From contig QBXO01000002.1 of the NCBI GenBank assembly GCA_003284565.1, forward strand, positions 1 to 64,000: a stretch of 64,000 bases of DNA. Direction: 5' to 3'. The notes under the pieces were generated by a model. That model was not told where the DNA came from, ran no database searches, and saw nothing but the letters and a program-made list of their open reading frames with translations. A program made the translations under genes and the position numbers. The first letter of the stretch is position 1. Each line of letters starts with the position of its first letter. This document shows positions 53,341 through 62,524 of this stretch, piece after piece. The stretch is from SAR116 cluster bacterium AG-321-K23 (GTDB lineage Bacteria; Pseudomonadota; Alphaproteobacteria; Puniceispirillales; Marisalimonadaceae).

Positions 53341-53757
53341 ATGGCTTTTATACAAAATAAATTTTTAAAATATTATATTGGTTACAATGATTTTTTTGAT
53401 GAAATTGAAAAAATATCTTCAATTAAAAACACATCAAACCTTGCATTTGATATTTTAAAATATGATGATAATAAATATGAAATTAACGTAGCTTTAGCAG
53501 GTATATCACCTGAGCAAGTAAAGATTAATACTATTAACGATTTTTTAATATTAGATGTTATACAAAAACCATTATCGTCTAATAAAGATATAATTCACAA
53601 AGGTATTCAAAATAATTCTACTAAACAATTATTTAGACTAGAGCAGAACATACAAGTTGATGAAGCTGAATTGAAAAACGGAATTCTCAAAATCAAATTG
53701 TATAAGAAAGTTTTACAAAAATTACTCAAAAAAACAATCGAAATAATAGAAGAATAA
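53341..53757 (+). CDS. Small heat-shock protein Hsp20/IbpA type, 138 aa
   Basis: An alpha-crystallin domain covers about residues 35-130, with EINVALAGISPEQVKI and the A-x-x-x-N-G-x-L motif (AELKNGILKIKL). The N-terminal YYIGYNDFFDEI matches the IbpA start region. It binds unfolding proteins without ATP. A normal C-terminal IxI anchor is seen only loosely (IEIIEE). Confidence 0.88.
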   Translation: MAFIQNKFLKYYIGYNDFFDEIEKISSIKNTSNLAFDILKYDDNKYEINVALAGISPEQVKINTINDFLILDVIQKPLSSNKDIIHKGIQNNSTKQLFRLEQNIQVDEAELKNGILKIKLYKKVLQKLLKKTIEIIEE

Positions 53758-53795
53758 GTTAAATCTTAAACGATACTTTAAATAAGGAAAAAAAT

Positions 53796-54563
53796 ATGAA
53801 CTATATGATTGATACTCAAAAGTTAAAAAGTCAAATTTCTGAAAAAGAATGGCAATTAAGATTAGATCTTGCTGCTACTTACAGATTAATTGCGATGTAT
53901 GGCTGGGATGACTTAATATACACCCATGTGTCCTTAAGAATACCTGGACCTGAACATCATTTTCTAATAAATCCATACGGTTTAATGTTTGATGAAATTA
54001 CTGCTTCAAGTTTAGTTAAAATTGATCTTAATGGTAATGCAGTTATAGACACACCTTATGAAGTGAATCCTGCTGGTTTTACTATTCATAGTGCAATTCA
54101 TTCTGCAAGAGAAGATGCGCAATGTGTTTTACACCTGCATACTAATGATGGTGTTGCTGTTTCTATTCAAAAGGATGGATTACTTCCAATCAGTCAAACA
54201 TCAATGCTCATTCATCCACATGTTGCCTATCATGATTATGAGGGTTTAGCATTAGATCATAGTGAAAGAGAGAGATTGATTAACGATATAGGAGATAAAA
54301 ACATATTTATACTTCGTAATCACGGTACTTTATCTGTAGGGCAAACATGCGGAATTGCATTTATGGGCATATATTTTCTTGAAAGAGCTTGTTCAGCACA
54401 AATAAGGGCGCAAGCTGCTGGCAAGATAAATTTACCATCAAAAGAGGCTATTAAAACTACTCAAGATCAATCTGTTGGTATGTTTGATTTAGGAAAAGAT
54501 AGGTTGGCTTGGCCAGCATTGCTAAGAAAACTTGAAAGACATTCACCAGATTATAAAATCTAA
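53796..54563 (+). CDS. Class II aldolase/adducin-family protein, 255 aa
   Basis: Zn-ligand His residues appear in HLHTND (113-118) and in RNHGT, the family signature. YGWDDLIYTHVSLRIPG marks the N-terminal substrate region. Length is typical of the adducin-like subgroup, not of L-fuculose-phosphate aldolase (about 215). The substrate is unknown. Its 3' end overlaps the convergent PhyH gene by 4 bp. Confidence 0.88.
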   Translation: MNYMIDTQKLKSQISEKEWQLRLDLAATYRLIAMYGWDDLIYTHVSLRIPGPEHHFLINPYGLMFDEITASSLVKIDLNGNAVIDTPYEVNPAGFTIHSAIHSAREDAQCVLHLHTNDGVAVSIQKDGLLPISQTSMLIHPHVAYHDYEGLALDHSERERLINDIGDKNIFILRNHGTLSVGQTCGIAFMGIYFLERACSAQIRAQAAGKINLPSKEAIKTTQDQSVGMFDLGKDRLAWPALLRKLERHSPDYKI

Positions 54564-55450
54564 AATGCTGATTTGGCTCCCCCAGTTTTTTGAGAAGTAA
54601 ATATAGATCCATAATCTGGTGCTGGTGGAAGAGGTATTGTAACAGGGACTTTCTCCATTCTAGGTTGATAACTAACCTTTCCACATACCATTTGATTTTC
54701 TAATTGATTACATAATTGAACAGGGTTCGTACTTTTCATATAAGCACCTGCACCAACCAATGGCCATGCATCTGCTGAATTACATTCATAAAATAAAACT
54801 AATCTATCTCTATCACTGTTATTAGGAGATGAACCATGAAGCGTCCTCGCATGATGAATGGTCATTGACCTTGCCTTCCCAGTTAAAGTTACGGCTTTAT
54901 TCATATCAAAATCAGAATCATCTGGATCGATTGCACCACAAAAAACACCATCATTAAAATGACTCAATACAGGGCCCTTATGGCTTTCAGGTATAACCAT
55001 TAATGGTCCATTATCTATATCAACATCATTTAACATCAAACCTAAAGCTAGAACATTATCATTAGTGTGAGGATAAAATGCCCAATCTTGGTGCCATTCC
55101 ACAGCAGCCCCTCCACCAGGTGCTTTGGTGTTTAATTTGCTAGTTTTTAGAGAAACATTGTCACCAAGAAGATCTTTAAGAATTCCTTCAATTTTTGACT
55201 CTTTTATAATATCCCAAAAAAATTGAGAATGTTGGTGTGGCTGTTTAATCCTTTTAAGTCTCGGGTTATCAGATGAGTGACCATCTTCAAGATCAAAGAT
55301 ATTATCATTTTCTTTAACCATTTTTGCTTTTTCAAAAAAATCTTTTACTAAAGATAACATTTCTTTATGTTGACTTTCTGAAATCACGTCTTCAACAAGT
55401 AAATAACCTTGATCATTGTAAAATTTAACATCATCTTTAGATAGTACCAT
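54560..55450 (-). CDS. Phytanoyl-CoA dioxygenase (PhyH) family protein, 296 aa
   Basis: Ligands are H120 and D122 (EWHQDWAFYP) and H205 (TLHGSSPN); DRLVLFYE follows. It belongs to a different PhyH subgroup from those at 34-38 kb, with the longer N-terminus and PGGGAAVEWHQD block of ectoine-hydroxylase-like or generic bacterial members. It is divergent from an MFS transporter that may import its substrate. Confidence 0.87.
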   Translation of the reverse strand: MVLSKDDVKFYNDQGYLLVEDVISESQHKEMLSLVKDFFEKAKMVKENDNIFDLEDGHSSDNPRLKRIKQPHQHSQFFWDIIKESKIEGILKDLLGDNVSLKTSKLNTKAPGGGAAVEWHQDWAFYPHTNDNVLALGLMLNDVDIDNGPLMVIPESHKGPVLSHFNDGVFCGAIDPDDSDFDMNKAVTLTGKARSMTIHHARTLHGSSPNNSDRDRLVLFYECNSADAWPLVGAGAYMKSTNPVQLCNQLENQMVCGKVSYQPRMEKVPVTIPLPPAPDYGSIFTSQKTGGAKSAF

Positions 55451-55539
55451 CTATATACCCCTAAGAAATAAAAATTAATAAAATTTTTTAGCTATTTATC
55501 AATTTATGTTAAATAAATAATTTTGAAGAGCAACTAGTA

Positions 55540-56766
55540 ATGAATAATATTTTAATTGAACAAGACAGCAAAGAAGCTTGGCTTAGGTTAATAATTATTT
55601 TTACTATGAGTGTTATTGGAACTGCTGGAATGTGGTCAGTAGTGATTATAATGCCAAGTATTCAAAATGAATTTTCATTAGACAGAGCTGCTTCAACTTA
55701 TCCATATGTAGCGACTATGTTTGGTTATGGTATAGGTAACGTAATTATTGGAAGATTATTAGATAAAATTGGAATAAGGAAACCTATAATATTTGCCCTT
55801 ACTTTGCTTGTAGCTTCTTATTTACTATCTGTATTAGCAACAAATGTTTTTTGGTTATCTATAATTCAGTTTTTTTTAGGTTTTTCAGCTGCCGCTTTTT
55901 TTGGTCCAATGATGGCAGATATATCGAAATACTTTTATACAAGAAAAGGCCTTGCAGTATCTTTAGTGGCAAGTGGACAACATCTATGTGGAGCAATTTG
56001 GCCATTTTTAATAAAGGATTACTTGGTTGAAGGCGAATGGAAAAACGCACATTTTTTTATAGCTTTTGTTTGTAGCACCTGCATTCCATTTTTAGTTTTT
56101 TTTCTTAGTGACAAAAAAGTAAAATCTAGAGATATACCTAAAAATTTCGAAAAACAAGATAACGTTAATACCTCAGTAAAATTATCCATAAGCAATAAAC
56201 AAATACAAATTTTGCTTATGTTTGCGGGTGTATTTTGTTGCGTTGCAATGTCAGTACCACAGGTACATATAGTGCCTTTATGTATTGATTTTGGCTATGG
56301 GTTAGCTGTTGGTACTGAAATTTTGTCATTCATGTTGTTTGCAGCAGTAACAAGTAGAATATTATTTGGTTTTTTATCCGACAGAATAGGCCCTATACAA
56401 ACTTTAATATTAGGCTCTAGTCTTCAAGCAATTTCTTTATCGATGTTTTTGCCTTTTAACAGTCAATTATCTTTATATATAATTGCAGTATTTTTTGGAT
56501 TATCACAAGGTGGTATAGTACCTATATATGCTGTTATAATCAGTAAATTTTTGCCTGCAAATGAAGTTGCTGAGAGAGTTGGCTTCCTTATCTTTGCTAC
56601 TATTATTGGTATGTCGCTTGGTGGATGGGTTTCTGGAGAAATTTTTGATTATACTAATTCTTACAAATTAGCGTTTTTGAATGGAATATTTTGGAATATT
56701 ATTAATGTTTCGATAATGGTCTATCTTTACTTAATATATGTAAAATCAAGAAGGGTAAATAATTAA
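55540..56766 (+). CDS. MFS transporter, 408 aa
   Basis: About twelve hydrophobic segments form two six-helix halves. The loop 2-3 motif (GRLLDKIGIRKP) and its repeat in the second half (GFLSDRIGPIQT) are classic MFS A-motifs. The subgroup resembles oxalate/formate or monocarboxylate antiporters. It starts a rightward operon whose next gene overlaps the stop codon by 1 bp. Confidence 0.9.
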   Translation: MNNILIEQDSKEAWLRLIIIFTMSVIGTAGMWSVVIIMPSIQNEFSLDRAASTYPYVATMFGYGIGNVIIGRLLDKIGIRKPIIFALTLLVASYLLSVLATNVFWLSIIQFFLGFSAAAFFGPMMADISKYFYTRKGLAVSLVASGQHLCGAIWPFLIKDYLVEGEWKNAHFFIAFVCSTCIPFLVFFLSDKKVKSRDIPKNFEKQDNVNTSVKLSISNKQIQILLMFAGVFCCVAMSVPQVHIVPLCIDFGYGLAVGTEILSFMLFAAVTSRILFGFLSDRIGPIQTLILGSSLQAISLSMFLPFNSQLSLYIIAVFFGLSQGGIVPIYAVIISKFLPANEVAERVGFLIFATIIGMSLGGWVSGEIFDYTNSYKLAFLNGIFWNIINVSIMVYLYLIYVKSRRVNN

Positions 56767-56924
56767 TGGAGCTTGAAAAATTAATGTCTCAATTATGGAA
56801 AAAATATATTGAAACAAAAGATGTAAAATATCTTGCTGAAGCATGCGAAAAAGCACCCTTTTTTGGACAAAAACAAATGGGAAAAGAAATCAGCAAAATT
56901 TTAAAGAAAATTAATCATGATTAA
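56766..56924 (+). CDS. Small conserved-looking protein, 52 aa
   Basis: It starts in TAATG, overlapping the MFS stop by one base, and ends overlapping the DUF924 gene by 8 bp, so it fills the gap exactly. The product is helical and basic (MELEKLMSQLWKKYIETKDV, then a central GQKQMGKEIS motif). Tight double overlap is strong evidence of translation. The function is unknown. Confidence 0.65.
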   Translation: MELEKLMSQLWKKYIETKDVKYLAEACEKAPFFGQKQMGKEISKILKKINHD

Positions 56925-57459
56925 TTCGGTCAAAATTCTAGATTTTTGGTTTAAAGAATGTAATCCCAAAATGTGGTTCAAAAAAGATAAAGAGTTTGAT
57001 AAATTAATAAAGAAGAGGTTTAAAAAAATATTTGAATATTGTCTAGAAAATGAAATTAATAATAATCAAATCAATAAAGAATACTATCTATCGTGGATAA
57101 TTGTATTAGATCAATTTAGTAGAAATATCTATAGAAACCAAATTAAATCATTTGCTGGAGACGAAAAAGCTCTTAAATTATCAAAAATTGCAATAAACAA
57201 AAATTTTCTTACCTCTAATAAAGATCATTTTAATAGTTTTTTTTTGATGCCTTTTATGCATAGTGAAAAACTTTCAGATCATGAGTTTAGTCTTCCCTTG
57301 TTTAAGAAATATACAAATGAGAAAACTTATAATTCTGCAAAAAGACATAAAAAAGTTATTGAAACTTTTTCAAGATTTCCTCATAGGAATGAAATTTTAG
57401 ATAGAATATCAACTAAATCAGAATTAGAGTTTTTAAAATTACCTGGGAGTAGATTTTAA
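56917..57459 (+). CDS. DUF924-family protein, 180 aa
   Basis: The start ILDFWFKECNPKMWFKKD, the central WIIVLDQFSRNIYR and the FFLMPFMHSE block are the three recognisable motifs of the DUF924 family, an all-helical TPR-like fold. The biochemical role of the family is not established. It lies in the operon between the 52-aa gene and a hydrolase. Confidence 0.88.
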   Translation: MINSVKILDFWFKECNPKMWFKKDKEFDKLIKKRFKKIFEYCLENEINNNQINKEYYLSWIIVLDQFSRNIYRNQIKSFAGDEKALKLSKIAINKNFLTSNKDHFNSFFLMPFMHSEKLSDHEFSLPLFKKYTNEKTYNSAKRHKKVIETFSRFPHRNEILDRISTKSELEFLKLPGSRF

Positions 57460-57464
57460 ATATA

Positions 57465-58262
57465 ATGGAAATTAAAACTACAAAAGTTCAAAGCAATCCA
57501 AGTATTTCAATTGATTATGCAGGTCAAGGTGAAATGGTAATCTTTCTGCATGGTATTGGTGGAAATAAAAAAAATTGGACAGAAAATCTTATTTTTTTCT
57601 CTCAAAAATTTCTCTCAGTTGCTTGGGACACTAGAGGATATGGAGAAAGTGAGGATTATGATGGAGATCTAAATTTTGAGGATGTTTTAGATGATTTAGT
57701 TAAAGTTTTGAAACATTTTAATAGAAACGAAGCCCACATTGTAGGACTTTCTATGGGTGGACAAATAGCAACATTATTTTACGATAAATATCCAAGTTAT
57801 GTAAAATCTCTAATTCTGTGTGACACACATTTTGGGCTATCTAATCTTGATCCCACAGAAGTTGAAAAATTTATAAACTTAAGGAAAGAGCCACTTATAA
57901 ATGGAAAAGAACCGAAAGATATTGCTCCAATTGTAGCCTCAACCCTTATTGGTGATATTAATAATAAGTCTGCATATGACAAATTAGTAAACTCGATGGA
58001 ACTGTTGCATAAAGAAAGTTATTTGAAAACAATTGAAACATCTATGAGAACGGAACACCGTCACGTATTTAAAACAATCAATGTTCCAACATTTATAATG
58101 GTTGGAGAATTAGATACATTGACACCACCTTCAATGTCTAAAGAAATTATGAAAGAAATCAAAGATAGTTCCCTAGCAATTATTCCAAATGCAGGGCATT
58201 TAATAAATATTGAAAATCCAAAAATATTTAATCAAAAATTATTAGAATTTCTGGATCGATAA
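57465..58262 (+). CDS. Alpha/beta hydrolase, 3-oxoadipate enol-lactonase-like, 265 aa
   Basis: The oxyanion LHGIGGNKKNW, nucleophile S96 in GLSMGGQ, acid in GELDTLTPP and His in NAGHLINIE are all intact. Length and motif spacing suit PcaD-type lactonases or general carboxylesterases. No other protocatechuate genes are nearby, so PcaD function is not claimed. The next gene begins on the base after its stop. Confidence 0.88.
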   Translation: MEIKTTKVQSNPSISIDYAGQGEMVIFLHGIGGNKKNWTENLIFFSQKFLSVAWDTRGYGESEDYDGDLNFEDVLDDLVKVLKHFNRNEAHIVGLSMGGQIATLFYDKYPSYVKSLILCDTHFGLSNLDPTEVEKFINLRKEPLINGKEPKDIAPIVASTLIGDINNKSAYDKLVNSMELLHKESYLKTIETSMRTEHRHVFKTINVPTFIMVGELDTLTPPSMSKEIMKEIKDSSLAIIPNAGHLINIENPKIFNQKLLEFLDR

Positions 58263-58937
58263 ATGAAATTAAATAAAATTAAATCGTATCTATATCAGTT
58301 AATATATTCTCAAATAAAACACACAAAGATTATGACACAAAATATGAGAAGTCCTGGAAATGGTGTTTTAGGAAATGTAGCTAGAGAATTAATGATAATT
58401 TTTAATGACTTTGTTTATGAAGACTCAATTAAAAGACTTAATGTTAGTAAAAATGATCAAGTAATTGAGATTGGGTCTGGTAACGGACAAGGAATTGAAA
58501 AATTATTAAATTTAACTTCAAAATGCATTACTTCTATAGAAATTAGTGATACGTTTCGTAACATATTATTTCGTAAATTTAAAAATCTAAATGTTAAAAT
58601 TTTATCTAATGATGCAAAAAATCTGGTTGATGTTGTAAAAGATAATTCATTCGATAAATTACTAGCTGTTAATGTCATTTATTTTTTAAATCCTATTGAA
58701 GAATATGCCAAGGAATTCCTAAGGATATTAAAGTTTAATGGATTGGGTCTTTTAATATGTAAATTCGAGGGAATTAAAAATTTCGATGATAAAGTTGCTC
58801 CAAATAAGAATTTGCAAGATATAGTCAAAGTTTTTGAAAAAGTTGGATTTTCAGTTCAAATAGAATTTATTGAATCAAAAGATGTACAAAAAGGTTATCA
58901 TGCAATTTATTTAAGAAAGAATAAGAATGAATTATAA
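58263..58937 (+). CDS. Class I SAM-dependent methyltransferase, 224 aa
   Basis: Motif I is VIEIGSGNGQGIEKL (about 75-90), with an acidic residue at ITSIEISD and the NVIYFLNP block after it (motif IV region). This fits the UbiE/Methyltransf_11 type. The substrate is unknown. Its 3' end overlaps the following lyase gene by 11 bp. Confidence 0.85.
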   Translation: MKLNKIKSYLYQLIYSQIKHTKIMTQNMRSPGNGVLGNVARELMIIFNDFVYEDSIKRLNVSKNDQVIEIGSGNGQGIEKLLNLTSKCITSIEISDTFRNILFRKFKNLNVKILSNDAKNLVDVVKDNSFDKLLAVNVIYFLNPIEEYAKEFLRILKFNGLGLLICKFEGIKNFDDKVAPNKNLQDIVKVFEKVGFSVQIEFIESKDVQKGYHAIYLRKNKNEL

Positions 58938-59787
58938 CACAAAAATACAACCAAGAAGAAGCTTCATATTTACTCCTGGTCTTAAACCTGAAATGTTCCC
59001 GAAAGCACTTCAATCAGGGACAGACATGGTATGTGTTGAATTAGAGGACGGCATCGCTCCTAAAGATAAAGAGATTGCTAGAAATTTAGCAATAAAATTA
59101 TTTGAAAAAAAACAGGATAATGATGGTGTCGAAAGAATTTTAAGAATAAATAGTATTAGAGAAAAGTTTGGGATAGACGATGTGCAGGCTATTTTAGAGA
59201 CTTCAAATCCTCCAACAGCTCTTATGATACCAAAAGTAAAAACTTCTCAAGAAGTTAAACTTTTAGATGATTTACTTACTGAAAAAAAACATGACTGTAG
59301 ACTGCATGTAATAATAGAAACGAATGAAGGATTAGAAAATTCATTTGAAATTGCTAGTTGCTCTAAGAGAATAGATGCTCTTTTTTTTGGTGGTGTCGAT
59401 ATGTCTGCAGAATTAAGATGTGCAAACAAATGGGAACCACTTCTATATGCAAGATCAAGAATAGTACATGCTGCTGCCTCTGCAGGAATTGATGCAATTG
59501 ACGTTCCATACTTAGATTTAGAAGACATTGAAGGTATGAAAAGAGAAGCAATTAAAGCAAAAGAGCTTGGTTTTAGTGGTAAAGGATCAATCCATCCCAA
59601 ACAAATTCCTATTATAAATCAAGTATTTACACCTTCAAAAGATATTATTGAAAGAGCAAAGAAAATCACCTCAACATTTGAGGCTGCTAACACAGGATTA
59701 GTTGTTATAGACGGAAAATTAATTGAAAAACCAGTACTTAGAGAAATGTATAGAATTTTATCTATAGCTGAAAAAATTAAGATTTAA
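58927..59787 (+). CDS. HpcH/HpaI / CitE-like CoA lyase, 286 aa
   Basis: RRSFIFTPGLKPEMFPKAL and DMVCVELEDGIAPKDK give the N-terminal fold and Mg-site acidic residues, and FGGVDMSAELRC continues the family pattern. Citrate-lyase beta or (3S)-malyl-CoA/beta-methylmalyl-CoA lyase activity is expected: cleaving a hydroxyacyl-CoA to acetyl-CoA and an oxo-acid. It is the last gene of the rightward run from 55540 and meets TauE convergently. Confidence 0.88.
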   Translation: MNYNTKIQPRRSFIFTPGLKPEMFPKALQSGTDMVCVELEDGIAPKDKEIARNLAIKLFEKKQDNDGVERILRINSIREKFGIDDVQAILETSNPPTALMIPKVKTSQEVKLLDDLLTEKKHDCRLHVIIETNEGLENSFEIASCSKRIDALFFGGVDMSAELRCANKWEPLLYARSRIVHAAASAGIDAIDVPYLDLEDIEGMKREAIKAKELGFSGKGSIHPKQIPIINQVFTPSKDIIERAKKITSTFEAANTGLVVIDGKLIEKPVLREMYRILSIAEKIKI

Positions 59788-60515
59788 GTTAATAACAGCC
59801 TTAAAGCCAAAGCAATTAATATTACCTGAAAAATATAGAAAAAAAATTTATTACTAATCTTATCTAATAAGTATTGCCCAATTCTACTACCCAAAAGTGT
59901 GGCAGGTATCATTAATAAAAAAGTGTCTATATATTCAATAAATGTAAAACCAATTAGAGAAAAACCAACAATTTTTGTAAAGTTTCCAACAAAGCCAAAA
60001 TAACCTAATGTTCCAACTATAGATTTTTTTTCATTTAAACTATGCTTAATGATTACTGCTAACAAAGGTGCTATTACACCAACTAAGATATTCAAAATTC
60101 CTGTTAAAAATCCTATAAGATAATACCAATTAGAAGAAATTGTAATTTTTCTGATAGATTTTAAATTTTGTAAAACTAGCGCGATTATAATAAACAATCC
60201 AATAAGATTTTTTATATCATCAGCATCAACATTACGAAATATTTCGAGACCTATATAAACTCCTAAAGGTATCAATAATGAAAATTTTAAAATTATCGTC
60301 CATTTAACAAATTTCCTTAATAGCCAGACTCTTGCAATATTAGACGATAACTGAATTACACCATGTACTGGTATAGCCTCAGAGGGGTTCATGAATTGTA
60401 ACATTGATGCTAATAGGACAGTTCCACCACCAGCTCCAGCAATGGAGGTCATCATGGCAGTAAAAAAAGAAAGTAAGGTTAAGACTGTATTTTCAAAAAT
60501 AGATAACTCAAGCAT
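59784..60515 (-). CDS. TauE/SafE-family sulfite/organic-anion exporter, 243 aa
   Basis: About eight membrane segments are visible with the family's two GxGGG-type motifs (MTSIAGAGGGTVLLASML and a second around GILNILVGVIAPLLAV). Substrates of such proteins are sulfite, sulfoacetate or small organic anions. It converges on the CitE-like gene with a 4-bp overlap. Confidence 0.87.
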   Translation of the reverse strand: MLELSIFENTVLTLLSFFTAMMTSIAGAGGGTVLLASMLQFMNPSEAIPVHGVIQLSSNIARVWLLRKFVKWTIILKFSLLIPLGVYIGLEIFRNVDADDIKNLIGLFIIIALVLQNLKSIRKITISSNWYYLIGFLTGILNILVGVIAPLLAVIIKHSLNEKKSIVGTLGYFGFVGNFTKIVGFSLIGFTFIEYIDTFLLMIPATLLGSRIGQYLLDKISNKFFFYIFQVILIALALRLLLT

Positions 60516-60610
60516 TGTTTAATTCAAAATTTTTTGGTGTTATAATAATGTACTTTGTAAATCTTTTTTCAAATTAAATGAATATGTTTCTCAGATAGGA
60601 TTATCTTAAA

Positions 60611-60850
60611 TTGAGTAAAAATAATGTAATTTTTTCAGTAAATAATGAAGAAGGTAATTTATGTATGGACCTTTTTGTTAGAAAAAATAAAACCTTTGGC
60701 TTTGAAGAATATAGAAAAGATCCAGAAAATATAATGGGTTGGTATAAGATAGGTAATTATAGTGGTAAAATTTTTAATACTAAAGAAGAGGCATACAAAA
60801 ATGCATGTATAAAAATAAAGTGGTTAAAAAAAAGAAATGAAGATTGTTAG
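60611..60850 (+). CDS. Small hypothetical protein, 79 aa
   Basis: It starts at a TTG at 60611; GATAGGATTATC upstream provides a weak AGGA. The product is charged and aromatic (ENIMGWYKIGNYSGKIFN, then a C-terminal helix ACIKIKWLKKR). It overlaps the BtuF-like gene by 14 bp, suggesting coupled translation. No family is recognised. Confidence 0.6.
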   Translation: MSKNNVIFSVNNEEGNLCMDLFVRKNKTFGFEEYRKDPENIMGWYKIGNYSGKIFNTKEEAYKNACIKIKWLKKRNEDC

Positions 60851-61736
60851 CCTTTTTCCGGCTGGATCAGAAATAATTTGTGAAATGGGATTGTCAGAAA
60901 ATCTTATTGCAGTAAGTCACGAATGTGATTACCCGGCATTATTGAAAAAAAAAATTCAAGTAACTAGCAGTATAATCCCCAAAAGTACAGATCAGATTTT
61001 AATTGACAAATTAGTAAAAAATGCAATCCAAGATAATTTGCCAATATATCAAATTAACAATGATAAAATATTAGATATAAATCCAGATTTAATAATAACC
61101 CAAGGCTTATGTGAAGTATGTTCAATATCTGAAAATGTAGTGCAGGCCACATTAAAAAATAATTTATGTACTTTAACAAATAAGACTAAGGTTATTTCGA
61201 TGAATGCAACTACATTTGATGAAATCTGTGCTGAAATCATCATGATTGGTCAAGAAGTAGATAAATTAAATATTGCAAAAGCCATAGTTGAAGCAGCCTT
61301 TAAAAAGAAAAATAATCTAAGTAAAAAAATAACAAATAAAAAAATTTTACTTCTTGAATGGATTAATCCGTATTTTACCCCCGGTCATTGGATACCAGAA
61401 CAAATAGAAATGGCCGGTTTTGTATCGTGCATTGGTAAAAAAGGTGAAAAATCAAAGGAATTGAATTTTGAAAAAATTATTGAAATGGATCCAGATTATA
61501 TTGGTCTAATCTGTTGTGGATATAATCTTGAGGAAAATAGGCTATTCGCAAATCAGTTATATGAGGATTCAAGAATTAATCATTTAGATGCAATTAGAAA
61601 TGAAAGAGTTTTTGCTTTTGATTCTAATTCATATTTTAGTAGACCATCTCTTAGAATTTTAGAAGGCGTTGAACAACTTAAAGAGGCTTTTTTGTACAAT
61701 AATGAAATTTATCAATGTAGAAGGTCTACCTACTGA
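60837..61736 (+). CDS. BtuF/FhuD-type ligand-binding protein without signal peptide, 299 aa
   Basis: It is a class III periplasmic-binding fold: IVSLFPAGSEIICEMG at the start, NPDLIITQGLCEVCSIS in lobe one, then FFTPGHW-like (PYFTPGHWIPEQIEMAG) and FDSNSYFSRPS in lobe two. Cobalamin-binding BtuF homologs have this order. No signal peptide or lipobox exists, and several Cys (CEVC, CCG) are present, so it may be cytosolic, as in some orphan family members. Role unclear. Confidence 0.8.
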   Translation: MKIVSLFPAGSEIICEMGLSENLIAVSHECDYPALLKKKIQVTSSIIPKSTDQILIDKLVKNAIQDNLPIYQINNDKILDINPDLIITQGLCEVCSISENVVQATLKNNLCTLTNKTKVISMNATTFDEICAEIIMIGQEVDKLNIAKAIVEAAFKKKNNLSKKITNKKILLLEWINPYFTPGHWIPEQIEMAGFVSCIGKKGEKSKELNFEKIIEMDPDYIGLICCGYNLEENRLFANQLYEDSRINHLDAIRNERVFAFDSNSYFSRPSLRILEGVEQLKEAFLYNNEIYQCRRSTY

Positions 61737-62524
61737 TAAATTATCGGAAATTCTTCACCAATAAGTTTGTCACCAGTTTTGAGTTTAATATTTTCGAAGG
61801 GTGGTGATCCTTTTCCTCCTCTATCAACAAAGAAAGCATCATCTCCCACTACTCTCGCTGAAAAGATTCTCCTTCTATTCAACTTATTTACGTTTTCTGA
61901 CGCACCATGTAGTGTACGGAAATCAAAGGCGATTGCGTCACCTGCCTTTATTTCCCAACTTAATATTTTGTAATCATTCCTGTTTGCATTAATGTCAGGC
62001 ACTTCAATTGAATTATCATTTTCATATAAATCATTTCCGTTAAATCTTTTAGGTTTATGAAGAATGTTTGATAAATGAGAACCGGAAATACATTCTAAAC
62101 ATCCTTCTTTTGAAATATCGTCTAATGCTATCCAAAAACTTACAGATTGTTTTCCATCTACACAATAATAAGGTTTATCTTGGTGCCATGGAGTTTTTAT
62201 GGATGAACCAGGTTCTTTTACTAGAACATGGTCATGGAAAAATCTTGAACTTTTTGAATTCATTAAAAGTGATGCATAATATCCTAATTTAGAATTGAAT
62301 ATAAAATCGTTGAATTCAGGTATTCTGTTCCAATTGACTAAATCTTGGAAAAATGGAGCCGTTCCATCTTCAGGCACATATGATCTTTCACGAACGCTTG
62401 GATTGGCAATTAATTTATCAACACCTACTCTTAATTTATCAATCCAATCACAAAAAATACCTTTGCATAATATCGCACCATCATTTGCAAAGTTTTTAAT
62501 ATCTTCATTATCTATATATTCCAT
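61730..62524 (-). CDS. Phytanoyl-CoA dioxygenase (PhyH) family protein, 264 aa
   Basis: Ligands are H114 and D116 (PWHQDKPYYC) and H206 (TLHGASE), with RRRIFSARV for the 2OG Arg. The sequence resembles the bacterial PhyH group with VWNRIPEFNDF-like text. It overlaps the flavin-reductase gene start by 17 bp and the BtuF-like 3' end by 7 bp. The substrate is unknown. Confidence 0.87.
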   Translation of the reverse strand: MEYIDNEDIKNFANDGAILCKGIFCDWIDKLRVGVDKLIANPSVRERSYVPEDGTAPFFQDLVNWNRIPEFNDFIFNSKLGYYASLLMNSKSSRFFHDHVLVKEPGSSIKTPWHQDKPYYCVDGKQSVSFWIALDDISKEGCLECISGSHLSNILHKPKRFNGNDLYENDNSIEVPDINANRNDYKILSWEIKAGDAIAFDFRTLHGASENVNKLNRRRIFSARVVGDDAFFVDRGGKGSPPFENIKLKTGDKLIGEEFPIIYQ

